From Bacteroidota bacterium (GTDB lineage Bacteria > Bacteroidota > Bacteroidia > Cytophagales > Cyclobacteriaceae): DNA of 48,105 nucleotides. Positions within the stretch are counted from its first letter, which is position 1. The number at the start of each line of letters is the position of its first letter. The DNA lies in assembly GCA_023417785.1 (NCBI GenBank), contig JAEZEH010000001.1:1-48105 (forward strand), given 5' to 3'. Below, piece after piece: positions 8,807 through 17,711 of this stretch. The notes beneath the pieces were generated by a model. That model was not told the origin of the DNA and searched no databases. It saw only the letters and a list, made by a program, of their open reading frames with translations. Both the position numbers and the translations under genes were made by a program.

Positions 8807-8977
8807 CTAGCCGTAAAAAGGATCTTTTCCGAAAATTGCCCGGCGCCGGTCGGCCTGGGTTTTTCTCACAATGTACTCTTCCAAAGAAGGTAGATATTTT
8901 CGGATTTGCCGCTCAAGCAAGGAGGAGGAATTCTCATCCTTAACTCGGCGCGGGTTGTTTCGTACAGTAATTTCCAT
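8807..8977 (-). CDS. Small basic protein of unknown function, 56 aa
   Basis: An ATG at 8977 opens a 56-codon frame ending with TAG at 8807. The product begins MEITVRNNPRRVK, has a predicted amphipathic helix around LLERQIRKYLPSLEEYIVRK and ends RAIFGKDPFYG. It is rich in Arg/Lys (pI basic) with no membrane segment. Support comes from sensible amino-acid composition, the stop followed by a perfect hairpin (8763-8793), and the lack of any better gene in this 600-base interval. The overlapping plus-strand frame 8906-9142 has poor composition. I do not recognise a family. No clear promoter was found upstream. Confidence 0.5.
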   Translation of the reverse strand: MEITVRNNPRRVKDENSSSLLERQIRKYLPSLEEYIVRKTQADRRRAIFGKDPFYG

Positions 8978-9379
8978 AGACAGACATACTTTTTAAGTGA
9001 GCGATTAAAGCGACTGGTGCCCAAGGGCAGGCTCACGAAATACAATCGACTTCAAATCTACAACTTTTATATAAAATTCTTTGCCAACGGAAGAAAATAT
9101 TACATAGTTATTTTAATGCAATCGGTTGCTGAATGGTCGTGACCCGAATTAGCGAGCTTCAAAAATTACGCGAAAACAGGTTGTAACATAGGTTTTTTAC
9201 CGTAATCCCTTCAAATTAGGCACTTATTTCCTAAATTTGCCCTAAATTATTTGTTGTGAGGATCGACTCGCAGTCCAGAAACCTTACACGTGTCTTTTGT
9301 GGGTAATATTCCTCAAACTAATTAGCGGATTTTAGCCGAATGGCATAGTTATTTGATCATGATATTGCGTTCCTTTTAA
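8978..9379. other. Intergenic region upstream of lyase gene
   Basis: About 400 AT-rich bases with no credible gene. The only promoter-like box is TAAATTTG at 9232-9239 (fits TAnnTTTG), without a matching TTTG upstream. It would give a leader of about 130 bases before the lyase. Confidence 0.45.
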
Positions 9380-11245
9380 ATGACATTCGCCAGATTTTGC
9401 CTATTTCTCTTCTTGTTGGGGCCATTCGTAGGCTTCGCACAACAAGTTTTTCAACCAGATAGCGATAAGTCGACCGGGTTGCATCCACATCCGCGTATTC
9501 TTTTGTCCGAAGCAGACGAAGATTTACTTCGCCGGCTGGTCAGCGAAAACGAGGTCTTTCGCAAGATCCACAATACCATTATCTCAGAGTCAGACAACAT
9601 CCTGAAAGAAGAGGTTGCGAAATACAATCTCATCGGCCGGAAACTGCTTGCCGTTGCTCGCGAGAGCCGCCGGAAGATCTTCTACCTGAGCTATGCGTGG
9701 CGAATGACGACGGATGAGCGGTATTTGCAGAGGGCTGAAGCTGAACTGCTAGCCATTGCCGGTCTTCCCGATTGGAACCCTTCCCACTTCCTGGATGCCG
9801 CCGAACTGACCATGGCCAGTGCCATCGGGCTTGATTGGCTTTATCCTTCCCTGTCCGGTAGCTCGAGGGACGCTATCGCTCAGGCGATCATCAATAAGGG
9901 GCTGCTTCCCTCGCTTAATCCCGAAAACAGCAAGTGGCTCGAATTTGCCAATAACTGGAATCAGGTGTGTAATGCGGGGATGGTCTTTGGCGCGTTGGCC
10001 GTTAACGATCGCATACCTGATCTGGCAATGAATATTCTGAGGCGCTCAATTAAATCCATTACGACTGCGATGCGGGTTTACGAACCGGATGGAGGGTATC
10101 CGGAAGGCTATGGCTATTGGACCTACGGAACCACCTTTAATGTTATGATGATCAGTGCTCTCGAAAAGGAAGTCGGCCCCGGCGTCATTCCTTTGAATGC
10201 TGGCTTTCTCAAAACCGGGTATTACCTGCGCCATATGGCCGGGCCATCCGGCCAGAATTTTAATTATTCTGATAATCACCCCGTTGTGCCCCTGAATCCG
10301 GCTATGTTCTGGTTCGCCCGGAAAAACAACGACCCGAGTCTCCTCTTTAACGAAATGAGGTTATTGCGCGAGAGCCGGCACCTTCACCGGGTTCGTGAGC
10401 TGCCGACTGTCATGCTTTGGGCAATTGGTATTGACTTCAATCAGGGGGCAGCGCCGAAGGAACTTGTTTGGGTCGGAAAAGGCCAGAATCAGGCGGCCAC
10501 ATTACGCTCCGATTGGTCTGACGAAGCTTTGTTCCTTGGGCTTAAGGCAGGCTCACCCCGTTATCCACATGGCCACATGGACGCGGGCTCATTTGTATTC
10601 GATGCCCTGGGGGAGCGGTGGGCAACCGATCTCCCGCCGCAGAACTATCACTCACTTGAAAAGGAAGGGCTGCGAATCTGGCGAACAAAACAGGATTCGG
10701 ATCGCTGGCGGGTTTTCCGGTTATCAAACCACTCGCACAGTACCATCACGATAAATGACCAGCCCTTGATTGTTGACGCCGAAGCGCAAATTGAGTTGAT
10801 TTCGGATCGACCGGAATTCATGAGTTGTGTCTCGGATCTTTCATCGATGTATGGACAACTGGTCCAATCCGTGAAACGCGGTGTAGCGATTGTCGGAAAA
10901 AAGGAAGCGTTTGTTCAGGATGAGATTGTATTGAGAAACTCCGGGATGATGAACTGGAAGATGCTCACCACCGCCAACGTTGAGATCCTTGGGCCAACCA
11001 CGGCGAGACTAACCCTGAACGGAAAACAAATCAGGATCGTCTTTGACGTGCCCCCGGGTATCCGAATCAAAATGTGGGGTGCAGATCCGCCCGCAGCGTT
11101 CGATGAACCTAATCCTGGTCACAAATTCATTGGGTTTGATGCAAAGTTAACCGGGGGTAAACCCTATACCTTTCGCGCGACGTTTGAAGTTGAAACGACT
11201 TTAAATGAAAGGGCCATCATTCCCATCGAACAATGGCCCTATTAA
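9380..11245 (+). CDS. Secreted heparinase II/III-family polysaccharide lyase
   Basis: 621-aa protein with a Sec signal peptide (hydrophobic core FCLFLFLLGPFVGFA, cleavage near AQQ at 20-22). The mature N-terminal domain begins HPHPRILLSEADEDLLRRL, the usual start of the alpha-helical toroid in heparinase II/III-like lyases. Toroid hallmarks follow: NNWNQVCNAG (191-200) and EPDGGYPEGYGYW (235-247), which supply candidate active-site Asn, Glu and Tyr residues. The beta-sandwich domain carries HGHMDAGSF (397-405), the conserved His/Asp block of the family. It should cleave uronate-containing glycans by beta-elimination in the periplasm or outside. Such lyases often occur inside EPS/capsule loci and may trim or recycle the polymer. 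The family also covers alginate and other uronan lyases, so the substrate is unknown. It stands alone on the plus strand between two EPS operons. Confidence 0.85.
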   Translation: MTFARFCLFLFLLGPFVGFAQQVFQPDSDKSTGLHPHPRILLSEADEDLLRRLVSENEVFRKIHNTIISESDNILKEEVAKYNLIGRKLLAVARESRRKIFYLSYAWRMTTDERYLQRAEAELLAIAGLPDWNPSHFLDAAELTMASAIGLDWLYPSLSGSSRDAIAQAIINKGLLPSLNPENSKWLEFANNWNQVCNAGMVFGALAVNDRIPDLAMNILRRSIKSITTAMRVYEPDGGYPEGYGYWTYGTTFNVMMISALEKEVGPGVIPLNAGFLKTGYYLRHMAGPSGQNFNYSDNHPVVPLNPAMFWFARKNNDPSLLFNEMRLLRESRHLHRVRELPTVMLWAIGIDFNQGAAPKELVWVGKGQNQAATLRSDWSDEALFLGLKAGSPRYPHGHMDAGSFVFDALGERWATDLPPQNYHSLEKEGLRIWRTKQDSDRWRVFRLSNHSHSTITINDQPLIVDAEAQIELISDRPEFMSCVSDLSSMYGQLVQSVKRGVAIVGKKEAFVQDEIVLRNSGMMNWKMLTTANVEILGPTTARLTLNGKQIRIVFDVPPGIRIKMWGADPPAAFDEPNPGHKFIGFDAKLTGGKPYTFRATFEVETTLNERAIIPIEQWPY

Positions 11246-11267
11246 ATTCTTTAGTTCTTGACTTGGA

Positions 11268-11987
11268 TTAATTCGACACGCGCTCAACCCCTCTTAGTTG
11301 CGCCCAACTCAACGACTTCTCGAAGATGATCTCGTGCAGGTATAGTGCAAAGGTGTAATAGACCATTATTTCGGAAAACTCACCGATGTTGTTTGCCAAT
11401 CCTGCATCCGGGCGTATGTTTAACAAAACGGTAAAGCGAGGAATAAGGTCGGATAAGACTGCAATGATCACCGTCCCGACAATTAGTTTTTTAGGTGTCA
11501 GATATAGCAAAAGTGGATTGGTGAATCGATGCCGGAAGAGTGGAAATATGATGAAAAGCGCTGCCATAATGATGTACACAGGGCGCTTGAACCATTTGGC
11601 ATTATCATTCTGATTGTGGATGTTGGTGCTGCCTGTAAGCTCAGAAAAAAACGTATCCCTCGTCCCGGTTGCAGCTTCGATAAAATGGGCTCCCCAGTCC
11701 ATCTCTTCGAAAAACACCAATAGTGCAAAGAGGGCAAGAAAGAAGAAACCAACTTTTTCTATGATCCACGTTTTCCGTTTTACGGCCATAAAGCAGATTA
11801 CTACCATATACATCAGTGTAACCAGCTGAAGATTTTCAATAAGCCCGTATTCACGGTTCGCGGCAGGACAAACGATCTCAACCATCCAATGTACTCCGGA
11901 GAAGTAAAAGACGATTAAAGGCACCAATACGATGATTGGCAAATACCAGTAAAAGAAACGCTCCTTTTTTAGCTCATCCATAGACAT
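11268..11987 (-). CDS. Polytopic membrane protein of unknown function in EPS operon
   Basis: 239-aa protein if started at the ATG at 11987, 7 bases after the Wzc stop. A longer frame from 12044 would overlap Wzc by 50 bases. About six hydrophobic segments are visible (YLPIIVLVPLIVFYF, LVTLMYMVVICFMAV, VGFFFLALFALLVFF, PVYIIMAALFIIFPLF, LIVGTVIIAVLSDLI, EIMVYYTFALYLHEIIF). The conserved-looking polar groups are REYGLIENLQ, FFEEMDWGAHF at the end of helix 3, and STNIHNQ in the next loop. This pattern resembles an unnamed, widespread membrane family with EE-I-SWGQ and NLHN motifs. I recall no established function. Acidic and His/Asn residues at a membrane edge could form a metal or catalytic site. 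It is the last gene of the operon with Wzc, so a role in EPS modification or export is possible. Confidence 0.75.
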   Translation of the reverse strand: MSMDELKKERFFYWYLPIIVLVPLIVFYFSGVHWMVEIVCPAANREYGLIENLQLVTLMYMVVICFMAVKRKTWIIEKVGFFFLALFALLVFFEEMDWGAHFIEAATGTRDTFFSELTGSTNIHNQNDNAKWFKRPVYIIMAALFIIFPLFRHRFTNPLLLYLTPKKLIVGTVIIAVLSDLIPRFTVLLNIRPDAGLANNIGEFSEIMVYYTFALYLHEIIFEKSLSWAQLRGVERVSN

Positions 11988-11994
11988 ACTTTGA

Positions 11995-14343
11995 TCAGGC
12001 TTTGACGTCAACAAGCTTCCTTCTGTCTTCGTTGTAATAACCATAGCCGGGGCGTTGCTTAAGCCCGTTAACGGCGACTAATACGTTCCTTAGAACACCT
12101 TCATGGTAAACCTTGTTAAGTTCGGCCAGGTTTTCTTTCATGCTGTAATTCAGCCGTACGAGGAAGAGGTTGACGTCGGCATTCATACCGACCATTGTGG
12201 CATCGCTGACAACACCGACAGGGGCATTATCGAAAACGATGTAATCGAATTGCTCTTTTACGGAATCAAGAAATTCAGTTATCAATCCGTTATTCAGAAG
12301 TTCAGCCGGGTTATGAGGAATTGTTCCGGACGAAACGAAATACAATCCATCGTGGAAGGTAGGCTGAATCACTTCGTTGATGTGCGCTTTGTTATTCAGA
12401 AAATCGCCAAGGCCTTTGGCGTTCTTTCCTTTTAAAACGGTGTGAAGCCTTGGTCGGCGGAGATCGGCATCAATCAGCAAAACGCGCTTGTTGCTGATGG
12501 CCAGCACGAGGGCGAGGTTTAGCGCCACAAAGGATTTGCCCTCTCCGGAGATATAAGAATGCACCGCAAGCACCTGATGGTTTTTGAAGTGGTTCTGTAG
12601 ATTTATTCTAAGACCGCGGAACGATTCCGTAATCGCCGATTTGGGGTATTGAACCACCGGCATCTCACTCTTGAACCGGTTTTCGGTAATCGAACCGGAG
12701 ATCGGGAAATCCAGCACTGAGGATATTTCATCCGTCATTTTGATCTTGTCACTAAAATATTCACCCGCAATAACTACCAGCAACGTTACGATCAGGGTTG
12801 CCAAAAGAGCGGTAAGGTAGTTGCCCACCTTCTTGGGGCCGATTAACTCGGCAATTCCTGCATCTGCCGGGTCGAGGATCTGCGCATCCGGACTGTTTGA
12901 TGCCCGGGAAATATCCGCCTCGGCTCGTTTTTCCAGAAGATAAGTGTAGAGCTCGTTATTGAGGTCATAGTTCCGCTTGATCCCGATCAGATCCTGCTCC
13001 GTTTTAGGAAGCCGAACGATCTTGGAATTGGCCTGCTGCTGTTGTTGGCGGACCGCCTTCAATTCCATATTCGTATTGGCGATCTGCTGACTCACCTTGT
13101 CGCGGATGATTCGCTGAGTGAACTGAATTTCATTATTCAATGAAACCAACGTCGGATTCTTCTCCTGGACAGTATACGACAGTACCTCACGACGCGTGTA
13201 CATGTCGTTTAGTTTCGCGACCATGGAGTTCAATTCGTCGTCACGAACTCCGATGATTGAAGGCGCAACCAGATCTTTGATATCCTCCCGGTTTTCCAGG
13301 TAGTACTTCAGGTTCGTATAGTATTCAAGTTTGAGGTTAAGACGTTGCTGTTCCGTATCCAGATCTTTGAGCTGATCCATAACCCGGGTGGCTTCATCGC
13401 CCAGGTTTACCGTGCGATTCCGCGAGCGGAAATTCGTAAAGTTGTTTCCTGCCAACTGAAGCGAATCGTTAACACCCTCAATAAGGTTGTCGATAAACCT
13501 TACCGTATTGTTGGCGATCCGGTTTTTTTCGTCGAGGCCCTCCTGAATGTAGTAGGAGGCAAGCTTGTTCAGATAGTCTACATCCCTGTGAAGTTGTTCG
13601 GTCTCGAGCTGGACCACGATCAAATTTGAATTTTCATCTGCCTGTGTAACTTCCAGGCGATCTTTATACTGCTGGGCGATTTTGCCAATATTATTAAACT
13701 GTAATACGTAACTCTCGCCGCGTTCGTAGGTGCGGTCCCCCTTCTTGTCAAGTACGAAATCGAAGTACTGATTTTTGAACGGCTGGCCAAAAGTACCTTT
13801 CTGCTCAAATTCAATCAGCCGCTCCTGGCCATTGATGATGCGTTTTCCTTTCGCGGAGACGGTGTAAAAGTTTTCCGATTCTACTTCGATGGTTACCGGA
13901 AGCTGATCGAATTGAATGCTGGACTGCGGAATAGTTAGCTCAAACGGATCTCTGCCGTAAAGGTCAGCCTGGGAAAAGAATTCCTTTTTTGCCCAGGAAT
14001 ACGTCCAGTTCAGATTTTGAGCCGTTTCCAGGTTCAAACTGTACGATTTAATCTTTCCAATCTGATCCGCCAGCACCGCACTTGGTTTGCCCGGGCGTTG
14101 CTGGTTCTGAAAAACATCGAAAAGCTCAAGAACCTTGGCATCGTTCTTAAACAGCACCGTCGCTGAAATCTTATACCTGGGCTGAGAGCTACTGTTGATA
14201 AAATAGGCAGCACCAAGAAACAGTATCCCGAATATCAAGAACAGATACCACTTTTTTATGGCGTTGTTCTTAATCTGCGAAAGGGTCAGTCCCTCAGGCT
14301 CGTGCGGCACCCGCGACCTTCCGTTTAACTTGCTCTTTTCCAT
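11995..14343 (-). CDS. Wzc-like polysaccharide co-polymerase / tyrosine autokinase
   Basis: 782-aa inner-membrane protein with the layout of Wzc/CapAB: TM1 (WYLFLIFGILFLGAAYFI, 32-49), a long periplasmic Wzz-type region with coiled coil (about 50-500), TM2 (NYLTALLATLIVTLLVVIAG, 508-527) and a cytoplasmic BY-kinase domain. Kinase motifs are Walker A SYISGEGKS (596-604), Walker A' VLLIDADLRRPRLH (621-634) and a Walker B-like YIVFDNAPVG (701-710), where the usual DxPP is DNAP. The C-terminal tail is short and has only three clustered Tyr (GYGYY, 766-770) instead of a long Tyr cluster. It controls EPS chain length and pairs with the OPX protein encoded 21 bases upstream. No Wzb-like phosphatase gene is in the window. 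Confidence 0.92.
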   Translation of the reverse strand: MEKSKLNGRSRVPHEPEGLTLSQIKNNAIKKWYLFLIFGILFLGAAYFINSSSQPRYKISATVLFKNDAKVLELFDVFQNQQRPGKPSAVLADQIGKIKSYSLNLETAQNLNWTYSWAKKEFFSQADLYGRDPFELTIPQSSIQFDQLPVTIEVESENFYTVSAKGKRIINGQERLIEFEQKGTFGQPFKNQYFDFVLDKKGDRTYERGESYVLQFNNIGKIAQQYKDRLEVTQADENSNLIVVQLETEQLHRDVDYLNKLASYYIQEGLDEKNRIANNTVRFIDNLIEGVNDSLQLAGNNFTNFRSRNRTVNLGDEATRVMDQLKDLDTEQQRLNLKLEYYTNLKYYLENREDIKDLVAPSIIGVRDDELNSMVAKLNDMYTRREVLSYTVQEKNPTLVSLNNEIQFTQRIIRDKVSQQIANTNMELKAVRQQQQQANSKIVRLPKTEQDLIGIKRNYDLNNELYTYLLEKRAEADISRASNSPDAQILDPADAGIAELIGPKKVGNYLTALLATLIVTLLVVIAGEYFSDKIKMTDEISSVLDFPISGSITENRFKSEMPVVQYPKSAITESFRGLRINLQNHFKNHQVLAVHSYISGEGKSFVALNLALVLAISNKRVLLIDADLRRPRLHTVLKGKNAKGLGDFLNNKAHINEVIQPTFHDGLYFVSSGTIPHNPAELLNNGLITEFLDSVKEQFDYIVFDNAPVGVVSDATMVGMNADVNLFLVRLNYSMKENLAELNKVYHEGVLRNVLVAVNGLKQRPGYGYYNEDRRKLVDVKA

Positions 14344-14364
14344 TCGTTCGTGTATTCAGTCAGA

Positions 14365-15165
14365 TTAATTGTTGGTAATATAATTCAGGACCAATAAGAA
14401 GGTTGTGACCGTTGAAAGTGCAACGGTATATATCGGTAATCTTAACTCTACATTTTTATACCTGGAAGGCTGTACCACGACCACATCATTCGGTTCCAGA
14501 AAATATCCTTCCGACCCCAATGATGAACGCGAGTTCAGGTTGAGCTTGAAGGATTTACTGCCTTCGCTGGTTTGCCTCAAAACCAGCACATTTCGCAGAT
14601 CGGCCGCATTATTGATTCCTTCTGCGGCGCTGATCGCGTCAAGGACCGTGTACTCATAATTGTAGTTAAAATAAACGCCAGGTTGCTCCACCTCACCCAT
14701 TACCGTGATTTTATAGTTTATAACCCGGACTTTGGCAGTAACTTCCTTCAGATACTGCTGGGCGGCCTGCCGGATTGTCTCTTCTGCCTCTCGCATTGTT
14801 TTACCGATAATATTAATTTTCCCCACAATGGGAAGTGTGACGTTTCCATCCGGCTCGACCACGTATCCCTGAATCAACTGCCCGGCCTCAGTTTGCCAGA
14901 TATTGTTGATCGCCCGGGAATTACCTACTGTCGCCGGGTTGTAAAGTTCGTTCATTTCTGCATTGGATGAAATAATACTGACATAAAGATTGTCGTTTGC
15001 CTGAATCCGATACTCAGCTTTCTTAAGGGGAACGCCCTGCATAACCGGAGTCGCATCAGCCATGACTGTGAGGTGCTTATTGGACCGGCAGGACGTGAAT
15101 AAGATTATAACAAGTGACAAATAAATGGCATACTCGGATCGGAAGGGAAAAGGCGAATTTTTCAT
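14365..15165 (-). CDS. OPX/Wza-like polysaccharide export lipoprotein
   Basis: 266-aa outer-membrane auxiliary protein. I place the start at the ATG at 15165, which gives a lipoprotein signal peptide (LSLVIILFTSC, Cys26). The longer open frame to 15396 would run into the upstream gene and has no such signal. The mature protein has the polysaccharide export (PES) domain around YRIQANDNLYVSIISSN, GYVVEPDGNVTLPIVGKINI and MREAEETIRQ, then a SLBB-type domain (VMGEVEQPGVYFNYNYEYTVLDAI) and DVVVVQPSRYKNVEL. A C-terminal hydrophobic helix (IYTVALSTVTTFLLVLNYI) follows. It should form the outer-membrane exit for EPS, docking with the Wzc-like protein whose gene follows. A 65-base AT-rich gap separates it from the WbaP-like gene. 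Confidence 0.9.
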   Translation of the reverse strand: MKNSPFPFRSEYAIYLSLVIILFTSCRSNKHLTVMADATPVMQGVPLKKAEYRIQANDNLYVSIISSNAEMNELYNPATVGNSRAINNIWQTEAGQLIQGYVVEPDGNVTLPIVGKINIIGKTMREAEETIRQAAQQYLKEVTAKVRVINYKITVMGEVEQPGVYFNYNYEYTVLDAISAAEGINNAADLRNVLVLRQTSEGSKSFKLNLNSRSSLGSEGYFLEPNDVVVVQPSRYKNVELRLPIYTVALSTVTTFLLVLNYITNN

Positions 15166-15230
15166 AGATTGTCGAAATAAAGGAATTAAGGTATTGTATA
15201 TTAAGTAGTTAATATTAATTAATGTATTTT

Positions 15231-16589
15231 CTAGAAGGCATTTTCTTTCGTCTTTTTCCCGAACACGGTTAGATAGATGATGTAAAGATCCAATGCGAAT
15301 GACCAATGCTCGATATACCATAGGTCGTGAAGCGTCCTCGCTACATACTGATATTTCGTTTCCGTCGGACCGCGCCATCCGTTTACCTGTGCCCAACCGG
15401 TTATGCCTGGCTTTATGTATTGCCGAACCAGATAATTCTGTGCGTTTTGCTGGAATCGCTTGTTAAGGTCAACGCGATGGGGGCGGGGCCCAACCACAGA
15501 CATCTCGTTCTTGAGCACGTTAATCAATTGAGGAAGTTCATCGAGGCTATGTTTGCGGATAAATTTCCCGACTTTGGTGACTCTTTCGTCATCCTTCGCG
15601 GTAGATTTGGTCTGGACTTCTTTAGAATGTCGCATCGACCTGAACTTATATACCGAAATAGGCATACCTCTTTTCCCTATTCGTACAGGTCGATAAAAAA
15701 CGGGGCCGCGGCTGTCAAGTTTGATAATTATCGCGATAATCAGGAATAATGGTAGTAGCATAATCAATGCCCCCACAGAAAAGACAAAATCAAACGCTCG
15801 TTTTCTTACCCTTGCCATATAGGAATCCAGTGGAACTTCCCTGACGTTAACGATAGGAATTCCGCCAAGGTCCGTGATCTCGAAGTTCCTTCCGAAAAGC
15901 GAATAATAATTAGCTACGACTCCTGGCCTTACCCCGTTGTATTCAGCCACGTTCACCAGATATTTTATTTCCCCTTCGCGCGATAAGGGGAGTGTAATAA
16001 TTACTTCGTTAAAACGGTACTCATCATACACCTTCTGAAAATCCTGAAGCCCGCCCAATACCCTGAGGTTCTCATTGTGAGCACGGTGATCATCGAGGAA
16101 TCCAATGATAGTACCCTTGTCAGCGCTTAGATTATAAAAGCTGTGAACAGCCGTCGCCACTTTGCCGGTACCCACCACGAGAATTTTGCTGTTATACGGT
16201 CCGTCTTTTCGGTGCGAAACCAGATAAACCTGAGCGAAAGAGAAAAGAATTTTCAGCGTAAGGTAGATTAAACTAGAGCCCAGGAACATGGCGCGCGAAA
16301 TGTGATCAAGATCGAGCATTACAAAAAGAAACGCGCTGAAGGAAACGTAAAATCCGATACGCTTGAACAAGTCCCGCGATCGCCTGACCACATTGTCAAT
16401 ATCAAAAAACTTGTCGTTGAGGTTAATTACGTAGGTAAGTATCCAGGTAAGGTTGAGCAACGTCACCAGTATATTGGGTGTGAGCATCTCACCATAGTGA
16501 AAAAAGGATGCGATGACCAGTGACGCATTCAGCAGGATCAGATCAATGACAAGGAACAGATAAATAAGTGTCCGTTTTCTAAAGGCCAT
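15231..16589 (-). CDS. Polyprenyl-phosphate hexose-1-phosphate transferase (WbaP/WcaJ type), EPS initiation
   Basis: 452-aa membrane enzyme that starts the repeat unit by moving a sugar-1-phosphate (often glucose or galactose) from a nucleotide sugar to undecaprenyl phosphate. Four N-terminal helices (residues 8-120) precede a Rossmann-like domain (KILVVGTGKVATAVHSFY). After a further hydrophobic helix (DFVFSVGALIMLLPLFLIIAI) comes the catalytic PGT domain with KLDSRGPVFYRPVRIGKRG, YKFRSM, HSLDELPQLINVLKNEMSVV and GPRPHRVD, then KPGITGWAQVNGWRG. These blocks, including the Asp-Glu of DELPQ, are the catalytic signature of the family. It begins 6 bases after the preceding GT stop. It is the committing step for the whole locus. 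Confidence 0.93.
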   Translation of the reverse strand: MAFRKRTLIYLFLVIDLILLNASLVIASFFHYGEMLTPNILVTLLNLTWILTYVINLNDKFFDIDNVVRRSRDLFKRIGFYVSFSAFLFVMLDLDHISRAMFLGSSLIYLTLKILFSFAQVYLVSHRKDGPYNSKILVVGTGKVATAVHSFYNLSADKGTIIGFLDDHRAHNENLRVLGGLQDFQKVYDEYRFNEVIITLPLSREGEIKYLVNVAEYNGVRPGVVANYYSLFGRNFEITDLGGIPIVNVREVPLDSYMARVRKRAFDFVFSVGALIMLLPLFLIIAIIIKLDSRGPVFYRPVRIGKRGMPISVYKFRSMRHSKEVQTKSTAKDDERVTKVGKFIRKHSLDELPQLINVLKNEMSVVGPRPHRVDLNKRFQQNAQNYLVRQYIKPGITGWAQVNGWRGPTETKYQYVARTLHDLWYIEHWSFALDLYIIYLTVFGKKTKENAF

Positions 16590-16595
16590 TTTTTA

Positions 16596-17711
16596 CTATC
16601 TGATTACAGTTTGGTAAACTTCAGCATAATTATTGGCAATATTTGACCATACATAATCGGTGTAGACCTTTTTCTGGCAGTTCTGTGCGAGCTGTTCCAT
16701 TTTATTCCGGTTTGTCAAAGCAAATTTTATTTTATCAGATAAGTCGTGCTCATCACTTACCTTAAAATATAATACCTCACGCTCGCTGAATACCTGTGTA
16801 TTTTCGGGAATGTCACTGGCGATAATTGGCGTGCCCGCAGAAGCGACTTCCAGAAGCATAATCGACATTCCCTCCGTTTCTGAAGGAAAGATGAATAATT
16901 CAGCGCGTTCAACAAAAGCAAGCAGAGTCTCCAAAGGATTGACAAAGCCAAGGTAATGAACCCTAAGCGGATGTCCGATGCGCCTTAGTTCTTCCAGGTA
17001 CGTCTCATTATGGGTTAACTCTCCGGCGATAAATACCTGACCGGTGTATCCTATGCGGACCAGCGCCTGAAGCATCGTATGACAGCCTTTAGTTTTCATG
17101 ATTCTCCTGGCGGAAAAGAGAATGAAGGGCTGATCCAGGGATGCGCCATCGGGAACGAACGCGCGGGCACCCGAATAATTGAAATCCGCAATCGATAACG
17201 GATTTATTCCATTAGGAATAAACACCACATCTTTATTATACTTTCTGCGGTAATACTCCGTAAGCGGTTGTGAGATGCACGTGCAAAGGTTCGCCGTGCC
17301 AATGAATATCCTTTCCACCGCATGAAAGTATGCCTTCACGAGTTTGTTCCATTTATCTCTTTTGTATGGCGCCTCGTGGGATGTAGCAACTACCCGCGCG
17401 CGCAGGCGCAACAGGGGAATAAAGAACGCCGCGTCCGTCTTGTGCAGATGAATCAGATCGGCCTTCTGCGTAAATAAAATATGCAACGCCGATACAAAAA
17501 AGTAAAGGAAAGCCCCTAACGCACCGCGCGTCAAAGGTTTAAATTGAATAACTTCCACCCCCGGGATGTGGTCAGACGCCAGAGGGTCCTGATAACAATA
17601 AAGCGTAATATGGAACCGGTCTTTTAACTGCCGAATAAGGTTTTCCGCGACACGGTCCGTTCCACCCTTTGAAGGAAAGGTTTTTACACCAAAGAAAACG
17701 ACTCGTTTCAT
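16596..17711 (-). CDS. Glycosyltransferase family 4 (EPS)
   Basis: 371-aa GT-B glycosyltransferase. The N-terminus KRVVFFGVKTFPSKGGTDRVAE has the Gly-Gly loop used in acceptor/donor binding. The C-terminal half has PFILFSARRIMKTKGCHTML (donor phosphate site), GQVFIAGEL and the E-x7-E motif in ETEGMSIMLLEVASAGTPII. Its ATG overlaps the stop of the upstream GT by 4 bases, and the WbaP-like gene follows after 6 bases, so it is firmly in the operon. Resembles GT4 enzymes that extend EPS or LPS units; sugar unknown. Confidence 0.9.
   Translation of the reverse strand: MKRVVFFGVKTFPSKGGTDRVAENLIRQLKDRFHITLYCYQDPLASDHIPGVEVIQFKPLTRGALGAFLYFFVSALHILFTQKADLIHLHKTDAAFFIPLLRLRARVVATSHEAPYKRDKWNKLVKAYFHAVERIFIGTANLCTCISQPLTEYYRRKYNKDVVFIPNGINPLSIADFNYSGARAFVPDGASLDQPFILFSARRIMKTKGCHTMLQALVRIGYTGQVFIAGELTHNETYLEELRRIGHPLRVHYLGFVNPLETLLAFVERAELFIFPSETEGMSIMLLEVASAGTPIIASDIPENTQVFSEREVLYFKVSDEHDLSDKIKFALTNRNKMEQLAQNCQKKVYTDYVWSNIANNYAEVYQTVIR

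Noticed and set aside
8906..9142. 78-aa plus-strand frame
   Set aside because: Overlaps antisense to the better-supported small ORF at 8807-8977, and its product has no signal or domain.
13345..13629. Plus-strand frame inside the Wzc-like gene
   Set aside because: Antisense to a conserved coding region, no independent support.
15166..15396. Upstream extension of the OPX protein start
   Set aside because: The extension overlaps the WbaP-like coding region and lacks a lipoprotein signal, whereas the ATG at 15165 gives a perfect one.
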